64,000 bases of DNA. Origin: Alteromonas sp. 1_MG-2023 (GTDB lineage: Bacteria > Pseudomonadota > Gammaproteobacteria > Enterobacterales > Alteromonadaceae). Position 1 is the first letter of the stretch. Every line of letters starts with the position of its first letter. Below are positions 25,878-37,000 of this stretch, piece by piece. A model generated the notes under the pieces. It was not told the origin of the DNA. It ran no database searches and was given only the letters and a program-made list of their open reading frames with translations. Position numbers and translations under genes: made by a program. Location of the stretch: contig NZ_JAUOQH010000010.1 in the NCBI RefSeq assembly GCF_030547075.1, forward strand, positions 62,001 through 126,000. The letters are read 5' to 3'.

Positions 25878-27557
25878 ATGCTGTTGCGATGTTTGTTACT
25901 ACTGTGTGTCAGTCAAATGGCTTATGGGTACGATCGAGTTACCGGCGCGCCATTTGCGAGTCGTTCAGAAGTTATTGCTCAAAACGGTATGGCAGCCACA
26001 AGCCAGCCCTTAGCCACACAAGTGGCCTTGGATATTCTTAAGCGAGGAGGCAGCGCTGTTGATGCAGCCATTGCAGCAAATGCCATGTTAGGGCTTGTAG
26101 AGCCCACAGGCGCCGGTGTGGGCGGTGACTTGTTCGCAATAGTGTGGGACGCAAAAGAAAACAAACTTGTAGGATTAAATGCATCGGGGCGCTCGCCAAA
26201 GTTACTTACGAAGCAAGTGTTTAGCGATAGAGGCTTAGCTCAAATACCCAAGTTCGGCCCACTGCCTGTGTCGGTACCAGGGGCTGTAGATGGCTGGTTC
26301 ATGTTGCATGAAAAGTTTGGCAAGCTTCCAATGACTGCCTTACTTACCCCAGCCATCGAGTACGCTAAAAACGGTTTTCCTGTCTCTGAGCTAGTTGCTT
26401 ATTATTTAGAAATGAATAACAACCGTATAGGCCATTACGATGGCTTTGCAGAAACGTTTTTAATAAACGGAAAAGTACCTCAAAAAGGGGATGTATTTAA
26501 AAACCCTGGTCTTGCCGTAACCTATGAAAAATTAGCGACAGGTGGAAGAGATGCTTTTTATAAGGGCGATATTGCCCAAAGTATCGATGCCTATATGAAA
26601 TCTCAAGGCGGCTTTTTGTCATACGAAGACTTGGCGTCTCATACCTCTGAATGGGTAGAGCCTGTATCTGCTAATTATCGTGGGTACGATGTATGGGAGT
26701 TACCCCCTAACGGACAAGGTATTGCCGCACTGCAAATACTGAATGTTTTAGAGCGTTACGATATTGAAGGTATGGGGTTTAATTCTGCAGACTATATTCA
26801 CACTTTTGTTGAAGCAAAAAAATTAGCGTTTGAAGATCGCGCGAAATTTTATGCAGACCCAGCATTTAACAATATTCCCGTTGATTGGCTGATTTCGAAA
26901 GACTACGCCACCGAACGACAAAAACTTATTAACGAAAAAGAAGCTGCTACCCGAGTAGATGCGGGTATTTACGATGGCGATACAGTTTATCTAACCGTGG
27001 CCGATAAAGAAGGTAACATGGTGTCGCTAATTCAAAGTAATTATCGCGGCATGGGTTCAGGAATGACACCGCCTGGGCTTGGCTTTGTACTACAGAACCG
27101 TGGTGAGATGTTTACGTTAGAAGAGGGGCATTTTAACGAACTTAAGCCTGAAAAGCGTCCATTTCATACCATAATTCCTGCATTTATTACCCGTAACGGT
27201 GCGCCATTTCTTAGTTTTGGTGTAATGGGGGGCGGCACACAGCCTCAAATGCACGCACAAATTATTGTGAACATGATTGATTTCGGTATGAACCTGCAAG
27301 AAGCGGGTGATGCACCGCGCATTCTGCACAGTGGCTCGAGTACGCCAATGGGTAAGTTGATGCGAGATGGCGGGTACGTTAGCCTTGAATCAGGGTTTGA
27401 TGAAGCGGTACAGAGAGAATTAATGGAACGGGGTCACACATTGCAACGGGTTGTTGGCGCTTTTGGAGGCTATCAGGCGATAATGTGGGATAATAAGCGA
27501 AAGGTGTACTTTGGGGCGTCTGAAAGCCGCAAAGATGGACAAGCTGCGGGTTATTAA
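25878..27557 (+). CDS. ggt: Gamma-glutamyltransferase, exported
   Basis: An Ntn-hydrolase that cleaves gamma-glutamyl bonds such as those of glutathione. The 559 aa precursor has a signal peptide (LLRCLLLLCVSQMAYG, cleavage near 20) and would self-process before Thr369 in GDTVYLTVADKEGN, which becomes the N-terminal nucleophile of the small subunit. SLIQSNYRGMGSGMTPPGLGF and MGGGTQPQMHAQ match the family's oxyanion and glutamate-binding regions. The VSLIQS pattern after the nucleophile is nearer the YwrD-like branch than E. coli Ggt, so a substrate other than glutathione is possible. A periplasmic location is expected. Confidence 0.9.
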   Translation: MLLRCLLLLCVSQMAYGYDRVTGAPFASRSEVIAQNGMAATSQPLATQVALDILKRGGSAVDAAIAANAMLGLVEPTGAGVGGDLFAIVWDAKENKLVGLNASGRSPKLLTKQVFSDRGLAQIPKFGPLPVSVPGAVDGWFMLHEKFGKLPMTALLTPAIEYAKNGFPVSELVAYYLEMNNNRIGHYDGFAETFLINGKVPQKGDVFKNPGLAVTYEKLATGGRDAFYKGDIAQSIDAYMKSQGGFLSYEDLASHTSEWVEPVSANYRGYDVWELPPNGQGIAALQILNVLERYDIEGMGFNSADYIHTFVEAKKLAFEDRAKFYADPAFNNIPVDWLISKDYATERQKLINEKEAATRVDAGIYDGDTVYLTVADKEGNMVSLIQSNYRGMGSGMTPPGLGFVLQNRGEMFTLEEGHFNELKPEKRPFHTIIPAFITRNGAPFLSFGVMGGGTQPQMHAQIIVNMIDFGMNLQEAGDAPRILHSGSSTPMGKLMRDGGYVSLESGFDEAVQRELMERGHTLQRVVGAFGGYQAIMWDNKRKVYFGASESRKDGQAAGY

Positions 27558-27607
27558 TACACATTATTTTTAATAATCACCATGGCTAGATAACAATAAG
27601 AGTGCCC

Positions 27608-28537
27608 ATGACACAACCACAAAAAGGGATTTGCGCAGAGCCTAATTTACATGCGCAATATTTACTGCTTAATGTCATTGATGACGATAGTGAGGCGGTA
27701 AGGGCGAAGCTTGCCCGCGTACTTGATATCTTCGAACACTTCGAGTCTGAGCACTACGAAGCAATGGTAACCGGCGTTGTCGCAGTTGGTACTGGCTATT
27801 GGACTGAAATATATCCAGGGCTAATTCCAGTGGAACTGATGCCATTCCCTGATATGCAGTGTGAAGACAGAAGTGCCCCAACAATGCCTTGCGATTTGTT
27901 TATTCAAATTAGGGCTGACCGTTTAGATATTTGTCATGCCATAGGCATTGAAGTAATGGATTTACTTCGCTTGCACGTTGAATTAGTAGAGCAAGTACGA
28001 GGGTTTCGATACCTCGATGGGCGAGACCTTACCGGCTACCTCTATGCGACTGACAACCCAAGAGGGATGAAACGAAGGGAAGTTGCCATTATTGGTGAAA
28101 ATGATCCTGACTTCATTGGCGGAAGCTACCTGCATGTGCAGCGATATAAACATGACTTACGCCGTTGGAGCAGTCTGTCTTCTAGGCAGCAAGAACAAGT
28201 CATGGGGACCACGCAACAGCACAACTTGGTGAGCGCAGAACAATCTGAATCATCGCATAGTGTTAGGGCAAATATTATCACCACTGAAAGTGGAAAAGCC
28301 GGGCTCATCAAGCAAGGGATGCCTTACGGCGATATGGTATCACAGGGATTATTTTTCGTCAGTTGTTCTGCCAGTGCCAGACCTTTTAAAGCCATGCTGC
28401 ATAGCCAGATATATGGCAATGGTGACGGTGATTACGATCGCTGGTTAGACTTTACCAATGCCGAAACTGGCTCTGCATTCTTTGCGCCCTCTGTAAGCTT
28501 CATTCGAGAACAAGCGAAGAATATAGAGGAAAGTTAA
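27608..28537 (+). CDS. DyP-type heme peroxidase (YfeX-like)
   Basis: A dye-decolourising peroxidase of the cytoplasmic YfeX-like class. It has the GxxDG region FRYLDGRDLTGY with distal Asp137, the proximal heme ligand His217 (SSHSVRAN) and distal Arg258 (SCSASARPF). From ATG 27608 it is 309 aa; a GTG two codons upstream is the alternative. There is no Tat signal, so it is cytosolic or carried inside an encapsulin, but no encapsulin gene is adjacent. The closest heme-related gene is hemL on the opposite strand. It is convergent with the cyclase gene. Confidence 0.9.
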   Translation: MTQPQKGICAEPNLHAQYLLLNVIDDDSEAVRAKLARVLDIFEHFESEHYEAMVTGVVAVGTGYWTEIYPGLIPVELMPFPDMQCEDRSAPTMPCDLFIQIRADRLDICHAIGIEVMDLLRLHVELVEQVRGFRYLDGRDLTGYLYATDNPRGMKRREVAIIGENDPDFIGGSYLHVQRYKHDLRRWSSLSSRQQEQVMGTTQQHNLVSAEQSESSHSVRANIITTESGKAGLIKQGMPYGDMVSQGLFFVSCSASARPFKAMLHSQIYGNGDGDYDRWLDFTNAETGSAFFAPSVSFIREQAKNIEES

Positions 28538-28569
28538 GTGTAGTCGGAATAGGCAGTGTCTGCTGCTAT

Positions 28570-29655
28570 TTACTGTATGGTCAGTGCGCCGTCCCAGTCT
28601 ACGGGTAACAGCATACTTTGATAGATGCGGCACACATCGATGTGGTGTTTAGCGAGTGAATCTTGGGGAAATATAGCCAGTGCCGCTTCAAAATGTGCTA
28701 TTGCGGTTTCCCATTCTTTATTAATTCTGCATGCTAAACCAGCCGCAATTTTGGGCTGAACAGAAAAGCGTTTCTCTTGTTCTTTATGCGGCAAATGGCT
28801 AATGACTTCGTATATTTCAATTGGGGCTTCGCGCCCTTTTACCCGTACCCAATCGAGTAATCGCGTTCTTATTGGGAACTTATCACCCATGGCTTCAAGT
28901 ACTTGGGCACTGACAATAATGTCGGCGCCGTATTTGGGAGCAAGTGACTCCAATCGACAGGCAATATTTACGCTGTCGCCGATTACCGTAGTATCCATTC
29001 TATCATCTGAACCTACGGTGCCCATTACCACCGGCCCATAGTGTATGCCCACTCCAACATTAATGGGGACATACCCTTTACGAATACGACGAATATTGTA
29101 CAACTCGAGCGCTTTACGTAAATCCATAGCGGCGTTTATTGCGTCAATTGCTTTATCTTCAGCGTTACCGCCTGGGTGGTCAAACAGTGCCATCATGGCG
29201 TCGCCAATAAACTTATCGATAAACCCTCTATTTTCATGAATAGGCTTATTCATCCGCTGAAAATAAGAATTAAGAAAGCCCATTAGCTCTTGAGGCCGCA
29301 TTCTTTCAGATAGGCCAGTAAAACCACGTATATCACAAAAGAGAATAGCTACGTCTTCTTCGTCGGCATAGCCGAGTTCAATATGATCAGAACCGCTTTT
29401 AGTAATATGGTCGATGAATTGTTGGGGAACGAACTTTTGAAAGGTTTGAGATAACTTCAATGCTTCATCAGCCACTTGCTGACTGGTGGAGTCTGTGGCT
29501 TTATCAGCTTTAGATTTTGCTCGAGTATGTTGGCGATAAGCAAGTCTATTGAGTCTGTGCCGGCGATATTTCACCAGCACAGCAGTGACGACAACACTGT
29601 AAGTACAAACTACCAGTATTACACTTATTAGTATCCAGTCCATTGTCGTCAACAT
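28570..29655 (-). CDS. Class III adenylate/guanylate cyclase, membrane-anchored
   Basis: From ATG 29655 the product is 361 aa: one TM at about 6-24, a basic linker, and a class III nucleotidyl cyclase domain at about 90-260. Metal-binding Asp residues appear in ILFCDIRGFTGLSE and in GFIDKFIGDAMMALFDHPGG; TTVIGDSVNIACRLES is the later signature. A C-terminal stretch (about 290-345) looks like one to two TPR helix pairs (WETAIAHFEAALAIFPQDSLAKHHID). The frame extends to a TTG inside hemL, but ATG 29655 with GGATCG upstream is preferred. It makes cAMP or cGMP; specificity cannot be read with confidence. Confidence 0.88.
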   Translation of the reverse strand: MLTTMDWILISVILVVCTYSVVVTAVLVKYRRHRLNRLAYRQHTRAKSKADKATDSTSQQVADEALKLSQTFQKFVPQQFIDHITKSGSDHIELGYADEEDVAILFCDIRGFTGLSERMRPQELMGFLNSYFQRMNKPIHENRGFIDKFIGDAMMALFDHPGGNAEDKAIDAINAAMDLRKALELYNIRRIRKGYVPINVGVGIHYGPVVMGTVGSDDRMDTTVIGDSVNIACRLESLAPKYGADIIVSAQVLEAMGDKFPIRTRLLDWVRVKGREAPIEIYEVISHLPHKEQEKRFSVQPKIAAGLACRINKEWETAIAHFEAALAIFPQDSLAKHHIDVCRIYQSMLLPVDWDGALTIQ

Positions 29656-29677
29656 TAGCGATCCATTATTGTTGTTA

Positions 29678-30961
29678 TTATTTGAGCGTTGCAAACACCT
29701 TGTCAGCCGCTTCTAATGTTTTAGCTATGATATTCTCATCATGTGCTTTTGATACAAATCCGGCTTCGTATGAGGCTGGTGCTAAATAAACACCTTGCTC
29801 AAGCATACCGTGATAAAACTTATTAAACTGCTTTGTATTACAGTTAATGGCCTGTTGATAATTAGTAACGTGCTTAATATCGGTGAAGAATAAGCCAAAC
29901 ATACTTCCGGCGACGTTAGTGGTTAGTGGAATACCATGCTTGTCGGCTATGGCTTGCATACCATCTGCCAATGCTTGTGTATTCTTGAAAATGCCTTCGT
30001 ATAAGCCTTCTTCCTGAATTTGCTGCATGGCCGCTAAACCTGCTGCCATGGCTATAGGGTTACCCGAAAGCGTACCGGCTTGATAAACTGGGCCTGTCGG
30101 TGCGATATGAGTAAGAATATCTCGTCGGCCGCCGAAACAGCCTACTGGCATGCCGCCGCCTATCACTTTCCCTAAACAGGTTAAGTCCGGTTTAATACCG
30201 TAACGTTCTTGCGCGCCGCCACGAGACACGCGAAAACCAGTCATTACTTCATCAAAAATCAGAAGGCTACCGTATTCATCACATACATCACGAAGGCCTT
30301 CTAAAAAGCCTTCAACAGGTGGAATGCAGTTCATATTACCAGCAACTGGCTCAACAATTATACAGGCAATGTCATTTCCGTGGACTTTAAACGCATTCTT
30401 TACACTTTCTAGATTATTGTATTCAACGGTGATCGTGTGTTCAGCTACATTGGCTGGAACACCAGGAGAGCTAGGCACCCCCATCGTCAATGCTCCAGAG
30501 CCCGCTTTAACTAGCAAAGAGTCGGCGTGGCCATGGTAACACCCTTCAAACTTAATAATTTTATTGCGGCCGGTATAGCCACGAGATAAACGTATCGCAG
30601 ACATGGTGGCTTCGGTACCTGAATTTACCATGCGTACCATTTCCATTGAAGGAACCAGCTTGCTTACGGTTTCAGCCATAATAATTTCGGCTTCAGTAGG
30701 TGCACCAAATGAAAGACCGAATTCTGAAGCATCGATAACCGCTTGGCGAATTTGTGGGTTGTTGTGACCCAGTACCATAGGGCCCCAAGATTGCACGTAG
30801 TCTATATACTGCTTGCCGTCGGCATCCCACATATAGGGACCATCAGCTTTAGTAATAAAGCGAGGAGTTCCGCCAACCGCTTTGAAGGCGCGAACCGGAG
30901 AATTAACACCACCAGGAATCGTTTTTTGGGCGCGAGTAAAAAGGACTTCAGATTTTTGCAT
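29678..30961 (-). CDS. hemL: Glutamate-1-semialdehyde 2,1-aminomutase
   Basis: A PLP enzyme converting glutamate-1-semialdehyde to 5-aminolevulinate in the C5 heme pathway. Starting at ATG 30961 it is 427 aa, and the PLP lysine falls at K265 in [14 protein letters not shown], the same number as in E. coli HemL, which supports this start over the upstream frame extension. [12 protein letters not shown] (15-26) and [20 protein letters not shown] are diagnostic. Its start overlaps the end of pyrB by 14 nt, and the cyclase gene follows, so the three probably form one transcript. Confidence 0.96.
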   Translation of the reverse strand: MQKSEVLFTRAQKTIPGGVNSPVRAFKAVGGTPRFITKADGPYMWDADGKQYIDYVQSWGPMVLGHNNPQIRQAVIDASEFGLSFGAPTEAEIIMAETVSKLVPSMEMVRMVNSGTEATMSAIRLSRGYTGRNKIIKFEGCYHGHADSLLVKAGSGALTMGVPSSPGVPANVAEHTITVEYNNLESVKNAFKVHGNDIACIIVEPVAGNMNCIPPVEGFLEGLRDVCDEYGSLLIFDEVMTGFRVSRGGAQERYGIKPDLTCLGKVIGGGMPVGCFGGRRDILTHIAPTGPVYQAGTLSGNPIAMAAGLAAMQQIQEEGLYEGIFKNTQALADGMQAIADKHGIPLTTNVAGSMFGLFFTDIKHVTNYQQAINCNTKQFNKFYHGMLEQGVYLAPASYEAGFVSKAHDENIIAKTLEAADKVFATLK

Positions 30962-31979
30962 GTAATTCATTGCTCTTATTGCTAAACCATACCACTTCAC
31001 GTTCATATTTCGTCAATAGCTTCTCAACCCCTAACGTTAGCGCAAAAAGCGCCATGCGGACTAAAACGCCGTTATCAGTTTGTCGGAAGATGGCAAGGTT
31101 TGGATTTAAATTTAGGTCGTTATCTAGCTCGTTGGCTTCTATACGAGAATCTCGCGGAAGCGGATGCATGATGACGGTCTTAGATTGGAAGTGACGAGTG
31201 TAAATAGACTGGTTTAAGCGGAACTTACCACGGTATTTATTGGCTTCCTCTTGAGAAGGAAATCGCTCTTCCTGTATGCGGGTTTGATAACAAATGTCGG
31301 CATCTAAATTACCTTCAAACGTTTCAGAAATATTAAGTTGATGCCCCGCATTTTCAATGGCATCAATAATAGGCTGCGGCATGGCTAATTCTTTAGGCGA
31401 AATTAGCGTGAAGCGCACATTTTTAAACAAGCATAGTAGGCGCGATAGTGAGTGTACGGTTCTGCCGTAACGCAAATCGCCAATCATCGCGATGTGCAAA
31501 CCATCAATGCCATGACCATGATATTCAAGCTCACGTTTAATGGTAAATAAGTCTAGTAGGGCTTGAGTAGGGTGCTCATTTGCGCCGTCACCACCGTTTA
31601 TCACGGGTACGCGGCTGCCTTCAGCAAATTCGGCTACCGAACCTGCCGCTGGGTGGCGCATCGCAATAATGTCTGAATAGCCGCTAAGTACACGGGCCGT
31701 ATCGTAAAGAGATTCGCCTTTGGCTAGGGCTGAGCTAGCCATGCCGGTGGTCTCTCGCACTTCGCCACCTAAAAGGTTAAATGCGGTGCCGAAACTGACG
31801 CGAGTACGGGTGCTAGGCTCGAAAAATAAATTACCAAGAATGGCGCCTTCAAGCACAGTGGTGCGCTTTTGGCGTTTCGCATAAGGCTGCATTGAATCAG
31901 CAACTGAGAAGACTTTCTCAATAGCCTCGCGATCAAATTGATTAACTGAAAGAACGTGGTTACCGGTAAAGTCAGACAT
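30948..31979 (-). CDS. pyrB: Aspartate carbamoyltransferase catalytic chain
   Basis: Catalyses carbamoyl phosphate + aspartate to N-carbamoyl-aspartate, the first committed pyrimidine step. The 343 aa protein has the carbamoyl-phosphate loop [12 protein letters not shown] (52-63), [20 protein letters not shown] and the aspartate-site [16 protein letters not shown]. It is about 30 residues longer than E. coli PyrB. No pyrI is adjacent, so the enzyme may function without the classical regulatory chain. Its 3' end overlaps hemL. Confidence 0.95.
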   Translation of the reverse strand: MSDFTGNHVLSVNQFDREAIEKVFSVADSMQPYAKRQKRTTVLEGAILGNLFFEPSTRTRVSFGTAFNLLGGEVRETTGMASSALAKGESLYDTARVLSGYSDIIAMRHPAAGSVAEFAEGSRVPVINGGDGANEHPTQALLDLFTIKRELEYHGHGIDGLHIAMIGDLRYGRTVHSLSRLLCLFKNVRFTLISPKELAMPQPIIDAIENAGHQLNISETFEGNLDADICYQTRIQEERFPSQEEANKYRGKFRLNQSIYTRHFQSKTVIMHPLPRDSRIEANELDNDLNLNPNLAIFRQTDNGVLVRMALFALTLGVEKLLTKYEREVVWFSNKSNELHAKI

Positions 31980-32064
31980 ATGTCACTCAATCATCAACGA
32001 AAACGGCTGTAGTGTATAACAAACGAAGAAATAAGTAATCCTTCGAAGCCACCTTGATGTTGGG

Positions 32065-32742
32065 TTATTTGTCTTTATTAGCGCAATAAGTATTAAATAA
32101 CAGTAAGGTTTTCCCAACGGCCATTTCTACGTGGGCGCTAATCTCATCGTCCATCATTTCTTGTTGAATACCACACAGTAATTTGGTGTGAAATTCCCGT
32201 TGCAGCAGGGAACAAAAGTCGGTGGCAAGTTCAGCACTTTGCGCTTTCGATAGGGCATCATTTGAGTAGTAGAAAAACACTTCACTAAAACCTTCTATGG
32301 CAGCACCTGGGCCTGCATCATAAAAAAGCTTCGAAACATGGGGCGTACTTTGTGCCTCGCCAATCACTAACCTGAATACCGCCACGGTTTCGGGGTCTTG
32401 AATTAACCTAATGAATCGTGCGCCTGCCTGTTTCAAATATTGATTTAACGTAAGAGTGTCACTTCTAGCCTGCATTAATTGGTTGGTGTCTAATTGGTAG
32501 GACTGGCATTTTTTGATGATAGCGGCTTTAAACAAAGCGTCTTTGTTATCGAAATGAGAATAAACCGTTTGTTTAGATACCCCTGATGCTTTCGCCACAT
32601 TATCCATTGAGGTGTTAGCGAAACCATGGTCGACAAATAAGCATGAGGCAGCATGAAGAATAAGATTATGTTTTTCTTCGCTTTTAGGGCGGCCTTGGCG
32701 CTTGGTGTTATGTTCAGGCAATGTAAACTCACTTAAATTCAA
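32065..32742 (-). CDS. TetR-family transcriptional regulator
   Basis: A 225 aa regulator with an N-terminal TetR helix-turn-helix (about 25-70: ILHAASCLFVDHGFANTSMDNVAKASGVSKQTVYSHFDNKDALF) and a C-terminal AcrR-type ligand domain. It is divergent from an RND efflux pair, the usual layout for a local repressor. The frame has only TTG starts: 32742, used here, or 32721, which has AAGTGAG 6 nt upstream and gives 218 aa. A 15-bp palindrome just upstream is a likely operator. The inducer is unknown. Confidence 0.9.
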   Translation of the reverse strand: MNLSEFTLPEHNTKRQGRPKSEEKHNLILHAASCLFVDHGFANTSMDNVAKASGVSKQTVYSHFDNKDALFKAAIIKKCQSYQLDTNQLMQARSDTLTLNQYLKQAGARFIRLIQDPETVAVFRLVIGEAQSTPHVSKLFYDAGPGAAIEGFSEVFFYYSNDALSKAQSAELATDFCSLLQREFHTKLLCGIQQEMMDDEISAHVEMAVGKTLLLFNTYCANKDK

Positions 32743-32749
32743 ATATCAA

Positions 32750-32764
32750 ACTGGACGGTCTAGT
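32750..32764. promoter_or_regulatory. Candidate TetR operator
   Basis: ACTGGAC-G-GTCTAGT is a 15-bp palindrome with one mismatched pair. It starts 8 bp upstream of the TetR gene's first possible start and lies 78 bp before the adaptor ATG, so binding could block both promoters. Its form resembles known TetR/AcrR operators with GAC-N-GTC cores. Confidence 0.55.
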
Positions 32765-32841
32765 ATTAATAATCTAGCATAGTAAGATAATTATACCAAA
32801 TGTGGCTGTGCGCATCTGCCGCAGAAGCAAGGATTACTAAA

Positions 32842-34041
32842 ATGACAATCGAGTCTACAAAGCAAGAGAAAGGGGCATCAACAGCGCTATATGCTGTCAT
32901 CGCCATTTTTACGGTTGGACTAATGCTTCTGATGTTCGCCGCTGGTTTAAACGGGGCTACCCAAAAACCAACAGAACACCCTGCCACTACTGTTTCGGCC
33001 GAGCCCGTTGCTATTCAAGCCGGCTTTGAGATGCCGGTAAAAATTTACGGGTTAGTGGAGTCACCTCAAGCGGCCAATGTGTCTTTCGATACCGGTGGCC
33101 AAGTTACCGATATTTTAGTTGATGAAGGTGACGCAGTACACGCGGGTGATGTATTAGCGAAATTAGATTCAGACCGACTAGCTGCCCGCCTTGAGGAACT
33201 AAATGCAACGTTGGAAAGAACTCGCGCAGATTTAACCTTAGCTGAATTAAGTGAAAAGCGGGTGGCTGTACTGGTCGAGAAAAAATTAGAATCATCACAG
33301 CGTTTAGATGAAGTAAAGGCTAGTACTGCCGCTGCTAGCGCTCAGGTGAAGGAAATTGAAGCTAGTATAAATAGCGTAGCAGTAGAACAAGCGAAGACCG
33401 ATTTAATAGCCCCGTTTTCAGGCACAATCAGCGCCCGTTACTTTGACCAAGGCAGTGTTGTGGCAGCAGGTTCAGCAGTACTTAGCCTTACCAGTGATGC
33501 GCCTTTTCAAGCGCGCTTTGCGGTACCTGCCGATATGGTATCGCTTTTTAGTGTGGGCGATACGGTAACCCTTAAGGTTGATGGCGCAAGCATTGAAAGC
33601 AAAGTTAATCAGCTCTCACCTGTACGCAACCAGCAAACACGTACCATAGATATACTAGTAAATTTATCGAGCAATAAGGGCGTTAGGCCTGGCGACCTTG
33701 CCACGCTGTTAGGACAACGACACAGTGAAAGTGTTGGCAGTTGGATACCTGCTTCTGCATTAAGTAATGGTTTGCGTGGGTTATGGCGTGTATTTGTAGT
33801 AAACAACGAGGGAGCGCTTACCCTTGAAAGTAGAACTGTTGAAGTCATTTACACCGATGGAAAGCGCGCATTTGTGCGCGGCGCATTGAGCGATGGCGAC
33901 CAACTTGTTATTGGCGGCACCCATAAATTGGCACCAGGACAAGCGGTTAAATTAAGTTCTGCTCAATCGGGCGCTGTTAACGCAAATACAGGTAACTCAA
34001 ATAAAGCTAGCTTAAACGCGCTTGAAGGATCAGCGCAATGA
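32842..34041 (+). CDS. RND efflux periplasmic adaptor (membrane fusion protein)
   Basis: The 399 aa protein links an inner-membrane RND pump to an outer-membrane channel. ATG 32842 has AAGGA 8 nt upstream; an in-frame ATG at 32800 lacks one. The layout is an N-terminal membrane anchor (about 17-38, ALYAVIAIFTVGLMLLMFAAG), a biotinyl-lipoyl-like strand (TGGQVTDILVDEGDAVHAGDVLAKLD), an alpha-hairpin coiled coil (about 100-175), the second lipoyl half (TDLIAPFSGTISARYFDQGSVV), then beta-barrel and MP domains. There is no lipobox. Its stop overlaps the pump start by 4 nt. Confidence 0.92.
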   Translation: MTIESTKQEKGASTALYAVIAIFTVGLMLLMFAAGLNGATQKPTEHPATTVSAEPVAIQAGFEMPVKIYGLVESPQAANVSFDTGGQVTDILVDEGDAVHAGDVLAKLDSDRLAARLEELNATLERTRADLTLAELSEKRVAVLVEKKLESSQRLDEVKASTAAASAQVKEIEASINSVAVEQAKTDLIAPFSGTISARYFDQGSVVAAGSAVLSLTSDAPFQARFAVPADMVSLFSVGDTVTLKVDGASIESKVNQLSPVRNQQTRTIDILVNLSSNKGVRPGDLATLLGQRHSESVGSWIPASALSNGLRGLWRVFVVNNEGALTLESRTVEVIYTDGKRAFVRGALSDGDQLVIGGTHKLAPGQAVKLSSAQSGAVNANTGNSNKASLNALEGSAQ

Positions 34042-37000
34042 ACCCGATGCATTTCGATAGCGATAAAAAATACCCTTGGTATACCTTGTTCTACCGACGG
34101 CCTCACTTACTCATTTTAAGTTTGGTGATATTGCTGGTGGCAGGTATGTCCGCACTAGGTAATTTGCCACGTTTAGAAGATCCACGAATAGACACACGAA
34201 ATGCTTTAGTCATTACATCGTATCCAGGTGCGTCAGCCGAGCGGGTTGAAGCGCTAGTCAGTGATGTGATTGAAGATAAGCTGCGAGAAATTTATGAAAT
34301 AAAGGAGGTTAAATCTACCTCAAGAGCCAGTATTTCGGTGATTACTATCGAAACCCAAGATTGGGTCGATAGCAGCAGTAATGAACAACTATTTAGTGAA
34401 ATAAGAGATGCGATCGGAGAAGCGTCAGCCAGCTTTCCAACCGGCGTAGGCTCACCTATTTTTGATGAAAAGCGTGGGGCCACGGCGTTCACCTTGTTGC
34501 TCGCATTAAAAGCGACTCACCCAGATACCACATCGTTAACCCTTACTGGCCGTTTGGCAGAAGAACTCACCGACAGAGTTAGAAACGTGCACGGTACCGA
34601 GCTAGTGCGTATCTATGGCGCGCCGGAAGAAGAAATAAGTGTCAGCATTTCTCCTGATAAACTTGCGGCAACAGGTTTAACCCTAGGGCAAATTAGCAGC
34701 ATCATTAGCAATGCAGATCCTAAACTTCCGGCCGGTGTACTTGATACTGACAGCTCCAAACTACGCTTCACCGTAGCGAAGGGATTAGATGGCGTAGCCA
34801 TGGTGTCAGCGATCCCTTTGGTGAATCAAAATGGCCGCTATTTGCGGGTAGAAGACATTGCAAAAGTAACTCGAGGCTATGTAACCCCACGTTCTGATAT
34901 TGGCATGCTGGACGGCGAAGAAGTCATCTTCGTGGCTGCTCGCATGCAAACTTCGCTGCGGGCCGATGTATGGACTAATGATGCCTTAAGTGTGGTTGAT
35001 GCATTCAACCAAGAATTCAAAGGCACAGTAACTGCCGATATCGCGTTTGAGCAAAATAAATATACTGGCGCACGTTTAGCTGAGTTATCGGGCAATCTGT
35101 TGATGGGGTGCGCGGTTGTGATGCTGGTTATTTTGCTATTTATGGGCTTTAAAGCTTCGTGGATAGTAGGGTTGGCACTGCCTCTATGTGCATCTTTTGC
35201 GCTTTTCTCTTTGAATTTTTTCAACGAACAAATTCATCAAATGTCTATATTTGGCATGATCATCGCCATCGGGCTTCTAATCGACAACGCCATTGTGATC
35301 ACGGATGAAATTCGAATTAATTTACAAGCACCCTCTGCCACTAGAGTGGGGGCAATGGCAAAAAGTGTATCGCATCTTTTTGCACCCCTGTTAGCGTCAA
35401 CACTGACCACCATTTTAGGCTTTATGCCGATCTTTTTGCTAAGCGGTAATATTGGTGACTTCGTTGGCCCAATAGCTATTAGCGTGGTGATGGCATTAAT
35501 CGGTTCGTTATTTATATCCCTGACGGTAATAGCTGCATTGGCTGCGCGTTTTCTGCCTAAGGGCGAGCAAGCTGAGGTGGTTGCTGGCAAACACTGGTGG
35601 CAAGTTGGTTTGCAGGCCCCTAAATTAAGTCGAGCATTTCGCGAACGTTTGACTGTGTGGATAGCACGGCCTTACTTAGTGTTACCACTCGTACTCATTT
35701 TCTGTGTTTCTGGCTTTGTGCTCTCGGGCACCTTGGCAAGTGTATTTTTCCCCAGTGCTGACAGAGACCAATTCGAAGTGTACATGTGGACGAAAGAGGG
35801 AAGCAGCATAGATAACACCCTCGCTTACACCCATAAAGTGGATAAGGTTATTCGTGATAACGAAGGGGTTAAGCAAGTGAGTTGGCTAGTGGGCGGTTCA
35901 GCGCCTTCAGTGTATTACAACCAAGTGATGACCCGAGATAACTTAGCGAATTTTTCTAATGCTGTAGTGACTACCCACACCGTAGAAGAGGCGGTAAAAT
36001 TAATTAGCGGTTTACAGCATCACTTAGATGATGCCTTCCCTGAAGTGCAAATTGTGGTGAGAGCATTTGGACAAGGCCCTCCTATTGCGGCTCCTGTGGA
36101 AGTGGAAATTCTTGGCCCTGATTTAGATATTTTAAATGAGCTAGGTCAGCAAGTGCAGTTTTTGATGTCAGACGTACCCGGTATTTCCCAATCAACAGCC
36201 ACCATTACTATGGGGGAGCCAGAGCTGAATGTTGGCGCCTCTAGTGATACCTTATCGTACCTTGGAATGAGCCTTTCTGATTTAGCCACCCAGATGCAAG
36301 TCAACTTTTCTGGACTAGCTGGGGGTTCTGTATTGGAAAGCACGGAAGAAATTCCAGTGCGAGTGAGGCTGTCAGATAGTTTCAGGCAAGATGTTTCAGG
36401 TATTAACTCCATGCCCATCCCAATCACAAGGGACGCCAACTCTACAACCGGTTCGGGAAACAGCACGATAAATTGGTCTTCTCTAGGCGCTGTAGCAGCT
36501 ATCACCCTCACGCCTTCTATTAGCAGTATTACTCGTCAAAATGGAGAAAGGGTCAATCGCATTCAGGCATACTTATTACCTAATATTCCCGCCGTAGATG
36601 CCAGTAACACGTTGCGGCAGAAATTAAACGAAAGTTTAGTGTTACCCCAAGGTTATCGAATTCATCTTGCAGGTGATGCCGATGAACAGCAGCAAGCTTT
36701 GGGCCAGCTAGGAACTTACGCACCGGTATTATTGGTACTTATGCTCACCACGCTTATTCTAACCTTCACGAGCTTACGCATGGCAGGGGTGATTGTACTG
36801 GTAGCCGTTTTATCCGTAGGGCTGGGTATGTTTAGCTTGTGGCTTTCCGGACTGCCTATCGGATTTAATCCCTTACTTGGTTCGGCTGGTCTTATTGGCG
36901 TTGCGATTAACGGTTCTATTGTGGTGATTGCGGCAATAAATGCCAACTCTGCTGCTAAACACGGCGATATAACCGCGATTGTTCAAGAAACCATGGGGTG

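Noticed and set aside
35237..35590. 117-codon minus-strand frame inside the RND permease gene
   Set aside because: Shadow of conserved TM coding sequence; composition unlike a real protein.
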